A stretch of DNA of 64,000 bases, taken from NCBI GenBank assembly GCA_041395865.1, contig JAWKZQ010000015.1:3411-67410 (forward strand), read 5' to 3'. The stretch's first letter is position 1, and each line of letters begins with the position of its first letter. A program made the translations under genes and the position numbers. Shown piece after piece: positions 1-9,034 of this stretch. The notes beneath the pieces are model-generated. The model worked only from the letters and a program-made list of their open reading frames with translations, was not told the origin of the DNA and made no database searches. Origin of the DNA: IMCC2047 sp041395865. GTDB lineage: Bacteria; Pseudomonadota; Gammaproteobacteria; Pseudomonadales; IMCC2047.

Positions 1-428
1 TGTATGGCATCCTGAAGCCGCTCGACCTGATCCAGCCCTATCGCCTGGAAATGGGCACTAAATTAAACAATGCGCGTGGTAAGGACCTTTACCAGTTCTG
101 GGGCGATAAAATTACCGATGCCCTCAACGAAGAGCTCGGCGAAGACGACGTGCTCATCAATCTGGCATCCAATGAGTACTTTAAATCGGTCAACACCAGG
201 AAACTGCATGCCCGTATCGTTACGCCCGTGTTCAAGGATACCAAGAACGGCGTACAGAAAATCATCAGCTTCTATGCCAAGAAAGCCCGCGGCCTGATGA
301 CGCGCTACATGATCGACAACCGGATCGAGCAGGCTGAGGCGCTCAAGGACTTCGATGTGGCCGGTTACCGGTTTGACGCCAGTCAGTCGACAGCGAATGA
401 GTGGGTGTTTACGCGCCCGGAGCAATAG
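1..428 (+). CDS. yaaA: YaaA-family peroxide-stress protein, C-terminal part
   Basis: The reading frame is open from base 3 and is cut by the window's left edge, so only about 141 C-terminal residues are visible. The text matches the end of the YaaA (DUF328/UPF0246) family: a Leu-Glu-Met-Gly-Thr segment, then YQFWGDKITDALN, INLASNEYFKSV, and a KKARGLMTRYMIDNR segment before the stop. YaaA proteins limit intracellular free iron and DNA damage during peroxide stress; that role is family knowledge. An imperfect hairpin (431-458) follows the stop but lacks a T-run. The match is confident; the start and the N-terminal half cannot be judged. Confidence 0.9.
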   Translation, partial: YGILKPLDLIQPYRLEMGTKLNNARGKDLYQFWGDKITDALNEELGEDDVLINLASNEYFKSVNTRKLHARIVTPVFKDTKNGVQKIISFYAKKARGLMTRYMIDNRIEQAEALKDFDVAGYRFDASQSTANEWVFTRPEQ

Positions 429-776
429 CCTAAAACCCGTTCGAATAAGCGAACAGGGTGGGCACGACCAAAGCAGCCTGCCCCGGCGGATCGTTTCACG
501 CTCGGCGTCGCTCAGCGTATCGAGCCTCTTCCGACGGTAATTGCCGTTCAAGCGCTCGTCCTGCAGAATGAAGCCACCCTTCACCCCCGGCAATCGAGCC
601 GTGGCATTGGCAATACTCCTATACCACCGCCTCAAAAGGCCAGCCTAGACCTTCACTCCTATCGATGACGACCTCCAGCAGCCCAACGCTCTTAGCCAGG
701 ATTTTGTCAGCCTACATTGAAGGCGTATGATGGCCCTATTCACAACAAACAATACGGCCAAAACCCAATCAAGCCT

Positions 777-1826
777 ATGCTACTACTGATCCTATATGCG
801 TTGACGGCGTTGCTTTTCTCCTTTCTCTGTTCAATTGCAGAAGCGGTGATCCTCAGCATCAGCAATGCACATATCGCCAACCTGGAACAACAGGGCAAAC
901 CGGCCGGAAAATTACTCCGCCGACTGAAAAAAAACGTCGACCAGCCCTTAGCCGCCATTCTGACCTTAAACACTATTGCCCATACCGTCGGCGCTGCCGG
1001 TGTCGGCGCGCAGGCCTCTGTGGTATTCGGCAGCGCTTCCCTGGGCATCACCTCGGCCGTTCTGACCTTCCTTATCCTGATTTTCTCGGAAATCATCCCC
1101 AAAACCCTGGGCGCACTTTACTGGCGACAACTGGCGCCGGTCACTGCCCACGGCCTCAAATGGTTAATCCGTGTGCTCTACCCCTTTGTCAAACTCTCCG
1201 AGAAACTGACCCGGCTTCTGGGCGACAAACCTCACCTGCATGGCCTGAACCGAGCCGAGTTTGCCGCTATGGCTGAGGTCAGCGCCAGCGAGGGGCAGTT
1301 GGCGCTTCAGGAATCGAAAATCCTGCAAAACCTGCTGAACCTGCGTGAAATTCGCGTCAGCGATGTGATGACCCCGCGGACCGTGGTTTTCTCTGCCGAT
1401 GAAAACCTGACCATTGCCGAGTTCCTGCAACTGCAACACCCCCACCAGTTTTCCCGCATCCCCATCTTCGAGGAAACCGCCGACAAGGTTCACAGTTTTG
1501 TATTGCGTAGCGACCTGCTGGTCGCTCAGGCTGAAGGGCGGGCCCGGCAACCGCTGAAACAGTTTCGTCGGCCTGTTAACGTCACCCTGGATTCGATGGC
1601 CCTGTCACAGGTACTGGATGAGTTTATCCGCCTTAAAGCGCATTTAATGCTCGTCGTTGACGAATACGGGGATATGAAGGGCATCATCACGCTTGAGGAT
1701 ATTTTCGAAACCCTGCTGGGCCTCGAAATTACGGACGAAAGCGATAATATCGAAGACATGCAGAAACTTGCACGCAAGTTATGGAAGCACCGTGCCAGGG
1801 AAATCGGATTGAACATCAGGGAATAA
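777..1826 (+). CDS. CNNM (DUF21)/CBS-domain membrane protein, CorC/HlyC-like
   Basis: From the N-terminus there is a DUF21/CNNM membrane domain with three to four hydrophobic segments (about residues 1-130, including an IFSEIIPKTLGALY segment), then a pair of CBS domains (about 195-320) containing VSDVMTPRTVVFSADE and LMLVVDEYGDMKGIITLEDI. The C-terminal CorC_HlyC domain of longer relatives is absent. Such proteins sit in the inner membrane and are linked to magnesium or cobalt transport or homeostasis; the substrate cannot be read from sequence. An in-frame TTG at 717 would add 20 residues, but the ATG at 777 places the start right at the first membrane segment, as in relatives. The gene runs in the same direction as the phospholipase gene 45 bp downstream. 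Confidence 0.85.
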   Translation: MLLLILYALTALLFSFLCSIAEAVILSISNAHIANLEQQGKPAGKLLRRLKKNVDQPLAAILTLNTIAHTVGAAGVGAQASVVFGSASLGITSAVLTFLILIFSEIIPKTLGALYWRQLAPVTAHGLKWLIRVLYPFVKLSEKLTRLLGDKPHLHGLNRAEFAAMAEVSASEGQLALQESKILQNLLNLREIRVSDVMTPRTVVFSADENLTIAEFLQLQHPHQFSRIPIFEETADKVHSFVLRSDLLVAQAEGRARQPLKQFRRPVNVTLDSMALSQVLDEFIRLKAHLMLVVDEYGDMKGIITLEDIFETLLGLEITDESDNIEDMQKLARKLWKHRAREIGLNIRE

Positions 1827-1871
1827 TTGCTCACGTCGATAGCCCTAATATGACCGGAAAGGAGCCCGTCA

Positions 1872-3317
1872 ATGCGTTCACCCCTCGCCAATGAAAACCT
1901 TCATCGCGATCCAACTTGCCCAGCGGACGACAAGGGGCTAAGTGGCATCCACCCGCTGGCCAATGCACGGGACAGTTTCGCGGTAAGGGTTCTGTTCGCA
2001 CGGATGGCAAAACACACGCTGGATGTGCAGTATTACATCTGGCACAAGGACACAACCGGCCTGCTATTGCTGAGCGAACTGCTATCGGCGGCCAGGCGTG
2101 GCGTTCATGTCAGGCTATTACTGGACGATAACGGCATTGCCGGACTGGACGCTTATTTATCGGCACTCAACGAACACCCCAATATTGAAGTGCGGTTATT
2201 CAACCCGTTCGCCCAGCGCCGCCATAAATGGCTAGGGTACCTGACCGACTTCTCGCGCGTGAATCGCCGCATGCACAATAAAGCCTTCGTTATGGACAAC
2301 AGGATGGCGATCATCGGGGGGCGGAACATCGGCGACGAATATTTTGCCGCAACGCACGATGTCTTATTTGCGGATTTGGACATGATGATCGCCGGCGATG
2401 TCATCAAGGAGTTATCGACGAGCTTCAATCGCTATTGGACAAGCCAACCGGCCTGCCCCATCGAACAGATTATCCGCCAGCGTGGCACTGATGCCCTCAA
2501 TCAGTTAAATGAAGCGGTGCAAGGCATCTTCTCGCGGCCCGATGCAGAAATAAAAGCGTACCTCGACACTCTCCAGAAATCAGTGCTGATACATCAAATG
2601 ATGACAAACACCCTGGATTTAGAGTGGACCCATGTGCGCATGGTCTGCGACGACCCCGTTAAAAGTCTCGGCAAAGCAGACGATAACAAGCTCGTGATAA
2701 CCCAACTGCAGTCTATTTTTGAAAATGCCAAACGTTCCATCACGCTGGTTTCCCCATATTTTGTACCAACCGCTACGGGCACCCATACGCTCAGGAAACT
2801 TGCCGATCAGGGCTTACAGATTCGTATTCTGACCAACTCCCATGGCGCAACGGACGTACTACCGGTACATGCCGGATATAACAAATGGCGAAAAAAACTG
2901 CTCAAAAGCAATATCAAATTGTACGAAATGAAACGCCTGGCTGACATCGAATACCATCAACGTATCGGTCGCCTTGGCAGCTCCGGCTCAAGCCTGCATG
3001 CCAAAACCTTTGCCGTGGATGGCGAGCGTATTTTTGTTGGCTCCTTTAACTTCGATCCGCGCTCGGCAAAACTGAATACCGAACTGGGTTTCATCATTGA
3101 CAGTTCTACACTCAGCTCGCAGCTGGACAGCCTGTTCAACAGGGTAATCCCCAATGCCGCCTATGAAATCCAAATCAACGCCGCGGGCAGGTTGTCCTGG
3201 CTCGAGCGGCTTGACGACGACCACCAGAGGCGACACCGTACCGAACCGGACAGCAGTTTTTTTCAACGCCTGGTTGTACGTCTTTTGGGGATGCTTCCCA
3301 TCGATTGGCTGCTTTAA
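1872..3317 (+). CDS. clsC: Phospholipase D-family protein, ClsC-like cardiolipin synthase
   Basis: This 481-residue protein has two PLD (HKD) motifs: HNKAFVMDNRMAIIGGRN at about residues 135-153 and HAKTFAVDGERIFVGSFN at about 376-393, each with the His-x-Lys-x4-Asp pattern. Spacing, length and the YYIWHKDTTG segment near the N-terminus resemble ClsC (YmdC) cardiolipin synthases, which condense phosphatidylglycerol with phosphatidylethanolamine. An AGGAG ribosome site lies 8 bases before the ATG. There is no clear signal peptide or membrane anchor, so membrane association would be peripheral. It converges with the M48 protease gene, 38 bp away. A phospholipase or endonuclease activity is possible within this superfamily, so the symbol is tentative. 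Confidence 0.75.
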   Translation: MRSPLANENLHRDPTCPADDKGLSGIHPLANARDSFAVRVLFARMAKHTLDVQYYIWHKDTTGLLLLSELLSAARRGVHVRLLLDDNGIAGLDAYLSALNEHPNIEVRLFNPFAQRRHKWLGYLTDFSRVNRRMHNKAFVMDNRMAIIGGRNIGDEYFAATHDVLFADLDMMIAGDVIKELSTSFNRYWTSQPACPIEQIIRQRGTDALNQLNEAVQGIFSRPDAEIKAYLDTLQKSVLIHQMMTNTLDLEWTHVRMVCDDPVKSLGKADDNKLVITQLQSIFENAKRSITLVSPYFVPTATGTHTLRKLADQGLQIRILTNSHGATDVLPVHAGYNKWRKKLLKSNIKLYEMKRLADIEYHQRIGRLGSSGSSLHAKTFAVDGERIFVGSFNFDPRSAKLNTELGFIIDSSTLSSQLDSLFNRVIPNAAYEIQINAAGRLSWLERLDDDHQRRHRTEPDSSFFQRLVVRLLGMLPIDWLL

Positions 3318-3355
3318 TCTTCGGCAAACTCAAAACGCAGCAGAGTGCTTTTATT

Positions 3356-5296
3356 TCAAGGCGAAACGCTGGCCAACAACGGCGGCATTGGGCAATCCAG
3401 GCTCAGCGCCACCGCCCTGATCAATTCGATTTCTTCGGGCGTGATCTTGCCGTCCTGGGCCGCACACCGGCACAGGGCTTTCAATAAGCGCGGTTTTTGC
3501 AAAGGTTGTAACCGGTTGAGCACCTGGGTCGCCCGGGAAAGGTCCTTAAGACGGTAGTCAGATCGGGGGACAAAGCGCAAACGCCGCAAGCCAAGCGATG
3601 CCGACGCCTCAGAAAAGCTCTGCACAGCGGCGGCCTCGTCTCCAGGCGCGCCCGCATCGGCGACAGCAGAGAGCAAAAGGCCGCAGGCTTTTCCAACCAG
3701 CTTCAAGGAGCGGATCGGAGCGAATTCAGCAGGATTATATGACGCGGGCTCGAGCTGCTGTAACAGCACCCGATACAGAGCCCACTCATGAAGGTCAATT
3801 CGCTGATCGGCCTGCATCAGGGCAACCAGATTGACCCGGAAACGTTGTAGCTGAGGCTCGGATAGCTGTTTAAGCGCCGGGATACAGAGTTCCAGTAACG
3901 GTAGTCGATAGCGGGCCTCCCTCTCCAGGCTTTTATCCAGCGTTTGAGCCAACCCATAGACCACGGAATCGGCCTCTTCCCTGAGCTGTTGCCACTGTTT
4001 TTCGCGTACGGCTTCATCCGTATCCAACAGCAGACAGTAAACCAGGGCGCGTGCTCCGTAGGGTTCGGCCGCTGACGCCAGCAAGGTTTCCGGCAGGGAC
4101 GCCAGCAGCGCATGGGCATAGGCCACGTGCCTGTCATCGGTAACGCCAACACTATCCAGCAGCGCCTGTCCGGCACTGTCGGCAGCCATACGCCCGGCCG
4201 CAGCGCTGAACCCGGAAATCGGTTCGGCAACAGCCTCTGAACGCGAGCGCCTTGACGCCGCAGCAGGCTGTGAAATAACGGCATAACGCCCGTTCCAGTG
4301 CGGATCAATGCGTCGTATACGCTCATCGAGCGGTGGGTGGGTAGCCATCAAGTTGCCAAAAAAAGGCTTCACGGCCTGCCCGAAGAACATATGGCTGATT
4401 TCAGTGGCCTCCGGATGCTCGACCGAAGAACCCGCGCTGAAACCGCCAATTTTCTTTAAAGCCCCGGCGATACCGTCCGGGTTCCGGGTAAATTGCACCG
4501 CGGAGGAATCCGCCAGGAATTCACGTTGCCGACTGACGGCTGCCTTGATCCAGTTCCCGAAAAAAGTACCCGCATAACCAATTACCATCAAACCCGCGCC
4601 CAGCGCCAGGAAGGGCAATGCCCCATTATTTTTACTGGATCGGCTGCGGTAACCTGAGCGGGATACACTGCGCAACAGGAAATGTCCGATCAGCCCCAGG
4701 ACGAGGATACCGTGCAATACACCGATCAGGCGGATATTAAGGCGCATATCGCCATTGAAAATATGACTGAATTCATGGGCAATCACGCCCTGCAGTTCGT
4801 CCCGGCTAAGCTGTTGAATGGAGCCCCGCGTTACGCCTATCACTGCATCGGAGGGCTTATAACCGGCTGCGAAGGCGTTAATGCCCGCTTCATCGATAAG
4901 ATATACCGGCGGCACAGGCGTACCCGAAGCAATGGCCATTTCCTGCACCACATTGAGCAACTTACGCTCGTCGGCATCATCGGTATTGAGGTTCAGCAGT
5001 CGCCCACCCATGGCTTCAGCCACCACCTTGCCGCCACCGGACAGCTGGGTCAGTTTGTAAACGCTGGCCAGCAGCACAACAAACACTATCACCGCCGCAA
5101 CCTTGAAAAGCGTGCTCCAGCTGAAGTATTGCAGGGCAAGCTGCCACTCCTGCATCGGCACACCGTTCATCCAGGCCAGGACAGCCACCACCAGTAACTG
5201 GGTAAGGCCGATCAGCAGGAGTACCGCAATACTGAAAAGCACCACCAGGCGGCCAGTCTTGCGACGCGCCTGGTCCTGGTGTTCAAAGAAATTCAT
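3356..5296 (-). CDS. Membrane M48-family zinc protease with C-terminal TerB-like region
   Basis: Two hydrophobic segments (about residues 18-42 and 65-82) lead into an M48 peptidase domain with the HEFSH zinc motif at about 174-178 and a downstream REFLADSSAV segment supplying the third zinc ligand. More hydrophobic segments follow (about 185-250). The remaining 270 residues are not part of ordinary HtpX: they contain two acidic helical segments, ALMQADQRIDLHEWAL and CAAQDGKITPEEIELI, which resemble the TerB/DjlA-type fold. At 646 residues it is about twice the length of HtpX. The gene begins 14 bp after lemA, and LemA next to an M48 protease is a recurring pair, probably acting in membrane protein quality control. 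The substrate is unknown. Confidence 0.85.
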   Translation of the reverse strand: MNFFEHQDQARRKTGRLVVLFSIAVLLLIGLTQLLVVAVLAWMNGVPMQEWQLALQYFSWSTLFKVAAVIVFVVLLASVYKLTQLSGGGKVVAEAMGGRLLNLNTDDADERKLLNVVQEMAIASGTPVPPVYLIDEAGINAFAAGYKPSDAVIGVTRGSIQQLSRDELQGVIAHEFSHIFNGDMRLNIRLIGVLHGILVLGLIGHFLLRSVSRSGYRSRSSKNNGALPFLALGAGLMVIGYAGTFFGNWIKAAVSRQREFLADSSAVQFTRNPDGIAGALKKIGGFSAGSSVEHPEATEISHMFFGQAVKPFFGNLMATHPPLDERIRRIDPHWNGRYAVISQPAAASRRSRSEAVAEPISGFSAAAGRMAADSAGQALLDSVGVTDDRHVAYAHALLASLPETLLASAAEPYGARALVYCLLLDTDEAVREKQWQQLREEADSVVYGLAQTLDKSLEREARYRLPLLELCIPALKQLSEPQLQRFRVNLVALMQADQRIDLHEWALYRVLLQQLEPASYNPAEFAPIRSLKLVGKACGLLLSAVADAGAPGDEAAAVQSFSEASASLGLRRLRFVPRSDYRLKDLSRATQVLNRLQPLQKPRLLKALCRCAAQDGKITPEEIELIRAVALSLDCPMPPLLASVSP

Positions 5297-5310
5297 GCAG
5301 GGTACTGGGA

Positions 5311-5907
5311 TTAAAACTTGATTTCCGGGGCTTTACGGATTTCCGCACTATCGTCAAACTCCAGCAAACTGGCGTCTTTACCGTGCCCAAAGGTAGGCGC
5401 GAAAATCACCGGGGGGAAGCTCTGGCGATAGGTGTTGTACGTGGTTACGGCATCATTAAAGGCCTGCCGGGAAAAGGAAACCTTGTTCTCGGTGCTGGTC
5501 AGCTCTTCGCTAAGCTGCATCATATTCTGGTTGGCTTTCAGATCGGGGTAAGCCTCCATCACCACATTCAGACGCCCCAGGGCACCCGCCAGCAACCCCT
5601 CGGCACCCGCCAGCTCACCCAAGGCCGCAGCACTGCCCGGATCGGCGGCTGCCGCTTTCAGGCCCGCCATAGCCTGGTTGCGGGCGCCAATCACGGCTTC
5701 CAGGGTCTCACGCTCATGGCTTAAGTAAGCCTTGGCGGTTTCCACCAGGTTAGGGATCAGGTCATATCGACGTTTGAGCTGCACTTCGATCTGGGCGAAG
5801 GCATTTTCATAGCGGTTCTTTAATGAAACCAGCTTGTTGTAAATGCCGACGGCGTAAAAAATGATCAGGGCCAAGACCACGAGAACCACAATCGTACTGA
5901 TATCCAT
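5311..5907 (-). CDS. lemA: LemA family protein
   Basis: A single N-terminal membrane segment (about residues 4-22) is followed by the typical LemA helical region, with YENAFAQIEVQLKRRYDLIP, LVETAKAYLSHERETLE and VIGARNQA. The start at 5907 is chosen because AAGGAAG lies 6 bases upstream and the protein then begins MDISTIVVLV, as family members do; a longer upstream reading lacks such support. The 198-residue length is normal. LemA proteins are membrane-anchored with a cytosolic or periplasmic helical bundle and no proven enzyme activity. The adjacent M48 protease gene on the same strand implies a joint operon. Confidence 0.92.
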   Translation of the reverse strand: MDISTIVVLVVLALIIFYAVGIYNKLVSLKNRYENAFAQIEVQLKRRYDLIPNLVETAKAYLSHERETLEAVIGARNQAMAGLKAAAADPGSAAALGELAGAEGLLAGALGRLNVVMEAYPDLKANQNMMQLSEELTSTENKVSFSRQAFNDAVTTYNTYRQSFPPVIFAPTFGHGKDASLLEFDDSAEIRKAPEIKF

Positions 5908-6033
5908 AGGGCTTCCTTTGCTGAACTGTTGGATCAAATGCTTTAAGTGTGGCCAATATCTGCGCTTTTTCAACGCGTTTCACAGACAAACTTCTATACT
6001 CAAATCACTGTCTGCCACATTCGCTAGCAATCC

Positions 6034-6384
6034 ATGTTCAAAAGCATCATTTACCTGACAGGCGCATTGGCCCTGCACTTTACCGACTTCGCTCACCCGA
6101 GTGCCTTTTTCAGCGTCTTCCTTCCTGTCATCGACGCCCTGTTCCTGATTTTCTTATGTTGGCAGCTCTTGTTTTTCATGACCCTGAACACCGGCTTTTC
6201 CGACGGCGACAGCTACTCTTTTTACGACCTGGTTGCCGATATTTATGACCTGCGTTACGACATACAGGAACAGGGTCCCCTGAAAGCTTTCCTTTCCCTG
6301 GCCCTGAACCTCTTCGACCTGGTTTGCTTTTTCATAGCCATGTTTTATTACTATGGCATGGTCATCGATTTAGTTCGCCTGTAA
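6034..6384 (+). CDS. Small membrane protein of unknown function
   Basis: The 116-residue product is dominated by hydrophobic and aromatic residues. Membrane segments are predicted by eye at about 27-50 (SVFLPVIDALFLIFLCWQLL) and 88-112 (NLFDLVCFFIAMFYYYGMVI), separated by an acidic stretch containing DGDSYSFYDLVADIYDLRYD. I do not recognise a family. It is preserved as an intact frame between divergent lemA and convergent serC and shares a strong terminator with serC, which supports a real gene, although no clear ribosome site precedes the ATG. Confidence 0.6.
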   Translation: MFKSIIYLTGALALHFTDFAHPSAFFSVFLPVIDALFLIFLCWQLLFFMTLNTGFSDGDSYSFYDLVADIYDLRYDIQEQGPLKAFLSLALNLFDLVCFFIAMFYYYGMVIDLVRL

Positions 6385-6416
6385 ACAAAACGGGCCGCAT
6401 TAGCGGCCCGTTTTGT
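6385..6416. terminator. Bidirectional intrinsic terminator between the small membrane gene and serC
   Basis: A perfect 12-bp stem (6387-6398 with 6403-6414) closes a four-base loop. GC-rich core ends in A-run on one side and T-run on the other, so it can end transcripts from both convergent genes. Confidence 0.93.
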
Positions 6417-6436
6417 TAAGCTGGAGCGAACAGTGA

Positions 6437-7531
6437 TTAACCGTTTTTACGCTCGAACTCCTTCATAAAGTCAGCCAGCAGCTGAACGCCTTCAACCGGC
6501 ATAGAGTTGTAGATAGAGGCGCGCAGGCCACCTACCACGGCATGCCCTTTCAAGGCATACATACCCTGCTCCAGCGCTTCAGCGATGAACTTGTCCGCCA
6601 ACTCGTTATTGTTCGGCAGGTGGAAGGAAACGTTCATTGTAGAACGGAAATCCGGGTGCGCTACCGCCTGGTAGAAATCGGAGTTATCCAGCACATCGTA
6701 GAGAATCTTCGCCTTATGCTCGTTGATTTCCTCAATAGCCGCCACGCCGCCCTTCTCTTTCAACCACTCCAGTACGCACATCAGCAGGTAAATGGCGAAG
6801 GTATTGGTGGTGTTAGCCAACGAGTTTTCATCAGCGCTGACCTTGAAGTTGAGCATGGTTGGCGTGTGAGGCATGGCATGGCCCAACAGATCTTCACGAA
6901 CAACCATCATGGCGACACCGGAGGGCCCCAGGTTCTTTTGCAGGCCCGCATACACCAGGCCAAACTGGTTGTAATCCATTTGACGGGACAACAGCTCGGA
7001 GGTCGCATCGACAACCAGCGGCACCTCACCGGTATCCGGGAAATCAATCCAGCGGGTTCCGTAGATGGTGTTGTTGGCAGTAATGTGCGCGTAGGCCGCA
7101 TCCTGGTCAATGTCAGCCGGATCAAAGTCAGGAATACGGCTGTAACCACAGCTTTCACCATCGACAACGCGTTTGACCTCCCCGTAGCGCTCAGCTTCAA
7201 GGCGTGCCTGTTTGGCAAAGTTGCCCGTTTCAAAATAAAGCGCTTTGGGCTTGGCAACACGAGGCATCAGGTTCATTGGTATCGACGCAAACTGCATGCG
7301 CGCACCGCCGTGCATATAGAAGATTTCGAAGTTGTCGGGCACACCGGACAGCTCACGAAACAGGGAGTTACTGCGCTCGATAATTTCGATAAATTCCTTG
7401 GAGCGGTGGCTCAGCTCCACCACGGAAACACCCAAACCACCATAATTCAGAAATTCACGCTGCGCACGTTCCATCACTGGCGTTGGCAGCATCGCCGGAC
7501 CGGGGCCAAAATTAAAAACGCGATGACTCAT
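6437..7531 (-). CDS. serC: Phosphoserine aminotransferase
   Basis: SerC converts 3-phosphohydroxypyruvate and glutamate to phosphoserine and 2-oxoglutarate in serine synthesis, and also acts in pyridoxal phosphate synthesis. The 364-residue length is standard. Visible hallmarks are the N-terminal FNFGPGPAMLPTPV, the GARMQFASIPMNL cofactor region, the Schiff-base lysine in YAGLQKNLGPSGV, and the C-terminal MYALKGHAVVGGLRASIYN. It appears monocistronic: convergent with the small membrane gene (shared terminator) and divergent from the amidase gene, with no pheA, aroA or gyrA nearby as in some relatives. Confidence 0.97.
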   Translation of the reverse strand: MSHRVFNFGPGPAMLPTPVMERAQREFLNYGGLGVSVVELSHRSKEFIEIIERSNSLFRELSGVPDNFEIFYMHGGARMQFASIPMNLMPRVAKPKALYFETGNFAKQARLEAERYGEVKRVVDGESCGYSRIPDFDPADIDQDAAYAHITANNTIYGTRWIDFPDTGEVPLVVDATSELLSRQMDYNQFGLVYAGLQKNLGPSGVAMMVVREDLLGHAMPHTPTMLNFKVSADENSLANTTNTFAIYLLMCVLEWLKEKGGVAAIEEINEHKAKILYDVLDNSDFYQAVAHPDFRSTMNVSFHLPNNNELADKFIAEALEQGMYALKGHAVVGGLRASIYNSMPVEGVQLLADFMKEFERKNG

Positions 7532-7717
7532 AAGTTCTATCTTCCTGATGTATTAACCCGCACAAAGCCATTAATTTCGCGCAGGTTTTGGTTTTTTATC
7601 AAAAATTTTGCGGAGGATTTATACAGCAAATCGCCATTTTTTTCTAGCCATTAAAACAAGACACCCTGCAAAACACATGGAATAATCTCCAAATCATTTC
7701 AAGTATGTAGACAGCTT

Positions 7718-8509
7718 ATGTCCGATTTAAAAACCACCCTTATCCAGCAACCCCTTTACTGGCTCGATGCAGATGCCAATCGCCAGCACTTTGAACAACT
7801 GATAACGCCCTTGAGGGGACAAACGGACCTTATCGTTTTGCCGGAAATGTTCAGCACCGGATTCAGTATGGAGCCCGCGCCCATTGCCGAACCGCTGAAT
7901 GGTCCGACCCTGCAATGGCTGGGTGAACAAAGCGAAGCGGCCGACGCAGCGATCACCGGCAGTTTTACGGTTGAGGAAGACGGGTGTTTTTATAACCGCA
8001 TGGTGTTTATGCAGCCTGACGGCACGTACCAGTATTACGATAAGCGTCACTTATTCCGCATGGGGAATGAACACCATCGCTACCAAAGCGGCCGCCAACG
8101 ACTCGTTGTCGACTACCGCGGCTGGCGCATATGCCCGATGGTTTGTTACGACCTGCGCTTTCCTGCCTGGTCCCGCAACGGTTACCACAACAGTGAGCAT
8201 GACTTCGACCTGCTCATCTATGTGGCCAACTGGCCCCAACCGCGGCGTGAACACTGGTTGACGCTACTCAGAGCCCGCGCGATAGAAAACCTCTGTTACG
8301 TAGCCGGCGTTAACCGCCTGGGCACCGACGGAAACCAGCTTCACTACAGCGGCGACTCTGCACTTTTCGATGCATGGGGAGAGGAAATAATCAGCGCCCA
8401 GTCCCAGGCCGGCTGCTTTACCCAGACGCTCAGCCTGCAGGATTTACGTAAGACCCGTAAGCAATTCCCCGCTCACCTGGATGCCGACACCTTTGAGCTC
8501 AAGGTCTAG
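7718..8509 (+). CDS. Nit-type omega-amidase (carbon-nitrogen hydrolase), YafV-like
   Basis: The protein shows the nitrilase-superfamily triad: Glu in LPEMFSTGFSM (about residue 43), Lys in YYDKRHLFRMG (about 109) and Cys in CPMVCYDLRFP (about 144). The FSTGFSM and KRHLFRMGNEH segments are characteristic of the YafV/Nit2 omega-amidases, which hydrolyse 2-oxoglutaramate or 2-oxosuccinamate, a repair or salvage role for side products of glutamine transaminases. Length (263 residues) is normal. It is divergent from serC, an aminotransferase, which may be coincidental. It ends 2 bp before the convergent small gene. Confidence 0.88.
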   Translation: MSDLKTTLIQQPLYWLDADANRQHFEQLITPLRGQTDLIVLPEMFSTGFSMEPAPIAEPLNGPTLQWLGEQSEAADAAITGSFTVEEDGCFYNRMVFMQPDGTYQYYDKRHLFRMGNEHHRYQSGRQRLVVDYRGWRICPMVCYDLRFPAWSRNGYHNSEHDFDLLIYVANWPQPRREHWLTLLRARAIENLCYVAGVNRLGTDGNQLHYSGDSALFDAWGEEIISAQSQAGCFTQTLSLQDLRKTRKQFPAHLDADTFELKV

Positions 8510-8511
8510 GA

Positions 8512-8850
8512 TCAAGCCCGGACGTCAATAAAGCGCCCTTTGCGCGAGCTCCCTTTGGTTTCTGGCGTCTCGGTTTCACCTGCCAGGCGATCATCGGGCT
8601 CCCTGTTTACACTGGAGGCCCGGCGGTCAGGGTTTTTACGTCGTTCAGGTTTTGTCCACCTGACGCCTCGTGTAACGCGACGGTCGCCTTTGCGGCGTTT
8701 GAAACGCCGCCGGGGCTCATCAACTCGCTGTCGATTATCAGCCGCTACGGGATCGGACTGCGCCGTTTCCTTGACGTTATCGCTGCTTTTGATCGAATTA
8801 TTCTCAGCTGCAGTGCGGTTCACCGTGCCGATCGGTATCAGATCGACCAT
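8512..8850 (-). CDS. Small, highly charged protein of unknown function
   Basis: The 112-residue product is rich in Arg, Lys, Asp and Glu, with RRRFKRRKGDRR and ERRKNPDRR blocks in the middle and no hydrophobic segment, so it is probably disordered and could bind nucleic acid or a membrane surface. The start at 8850 follows GGGAG by about 8 bases; an in-frame ATG at 8868 lacks this. I do not recognise the family. It ends 2 bp from the convergent amidase gene. Confidence 0.55.
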   Translation of the reverse strand: MVDLIPIGTVNRTAAENNSIKSSDNVKETAQSDPVAADNRQRVDEPRRRFKRRKGDRRVTRGVRWTKPERRKNPDRRASSVNREPDDRLAGETETPETKGSSRKGRFIDVRA

Positions 8851-9034
8851 ACGCCCACTCCCGGCCACACACCTGTGACCTAAACTAACTCACTGATTTA
8901 TAGATATAAAACCATTAACCAGCGAAATCAAGCGGCCACCCCGCTCACCTTATACTTTATAGGATTCCAATTGGTCTTATTTGTTATATCGGCCGCTCAA
9001 CAAAATCTGTAGTCATATCGCCGGCAAAACCCGG

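Noticed and set aside
63..635. Long minus-strand frame across yaaA
   Set aside because: Most of it is antisense to yaaA, whose protein text is clearly real; only the part beyond 428 may be a remnant and is reported separately.
6542..7654. 370-residue plus-strand frame opposite serC
   Set aside because: It is the antisense of serC codons, with low-complexity His/Gln-rich text and no family features.
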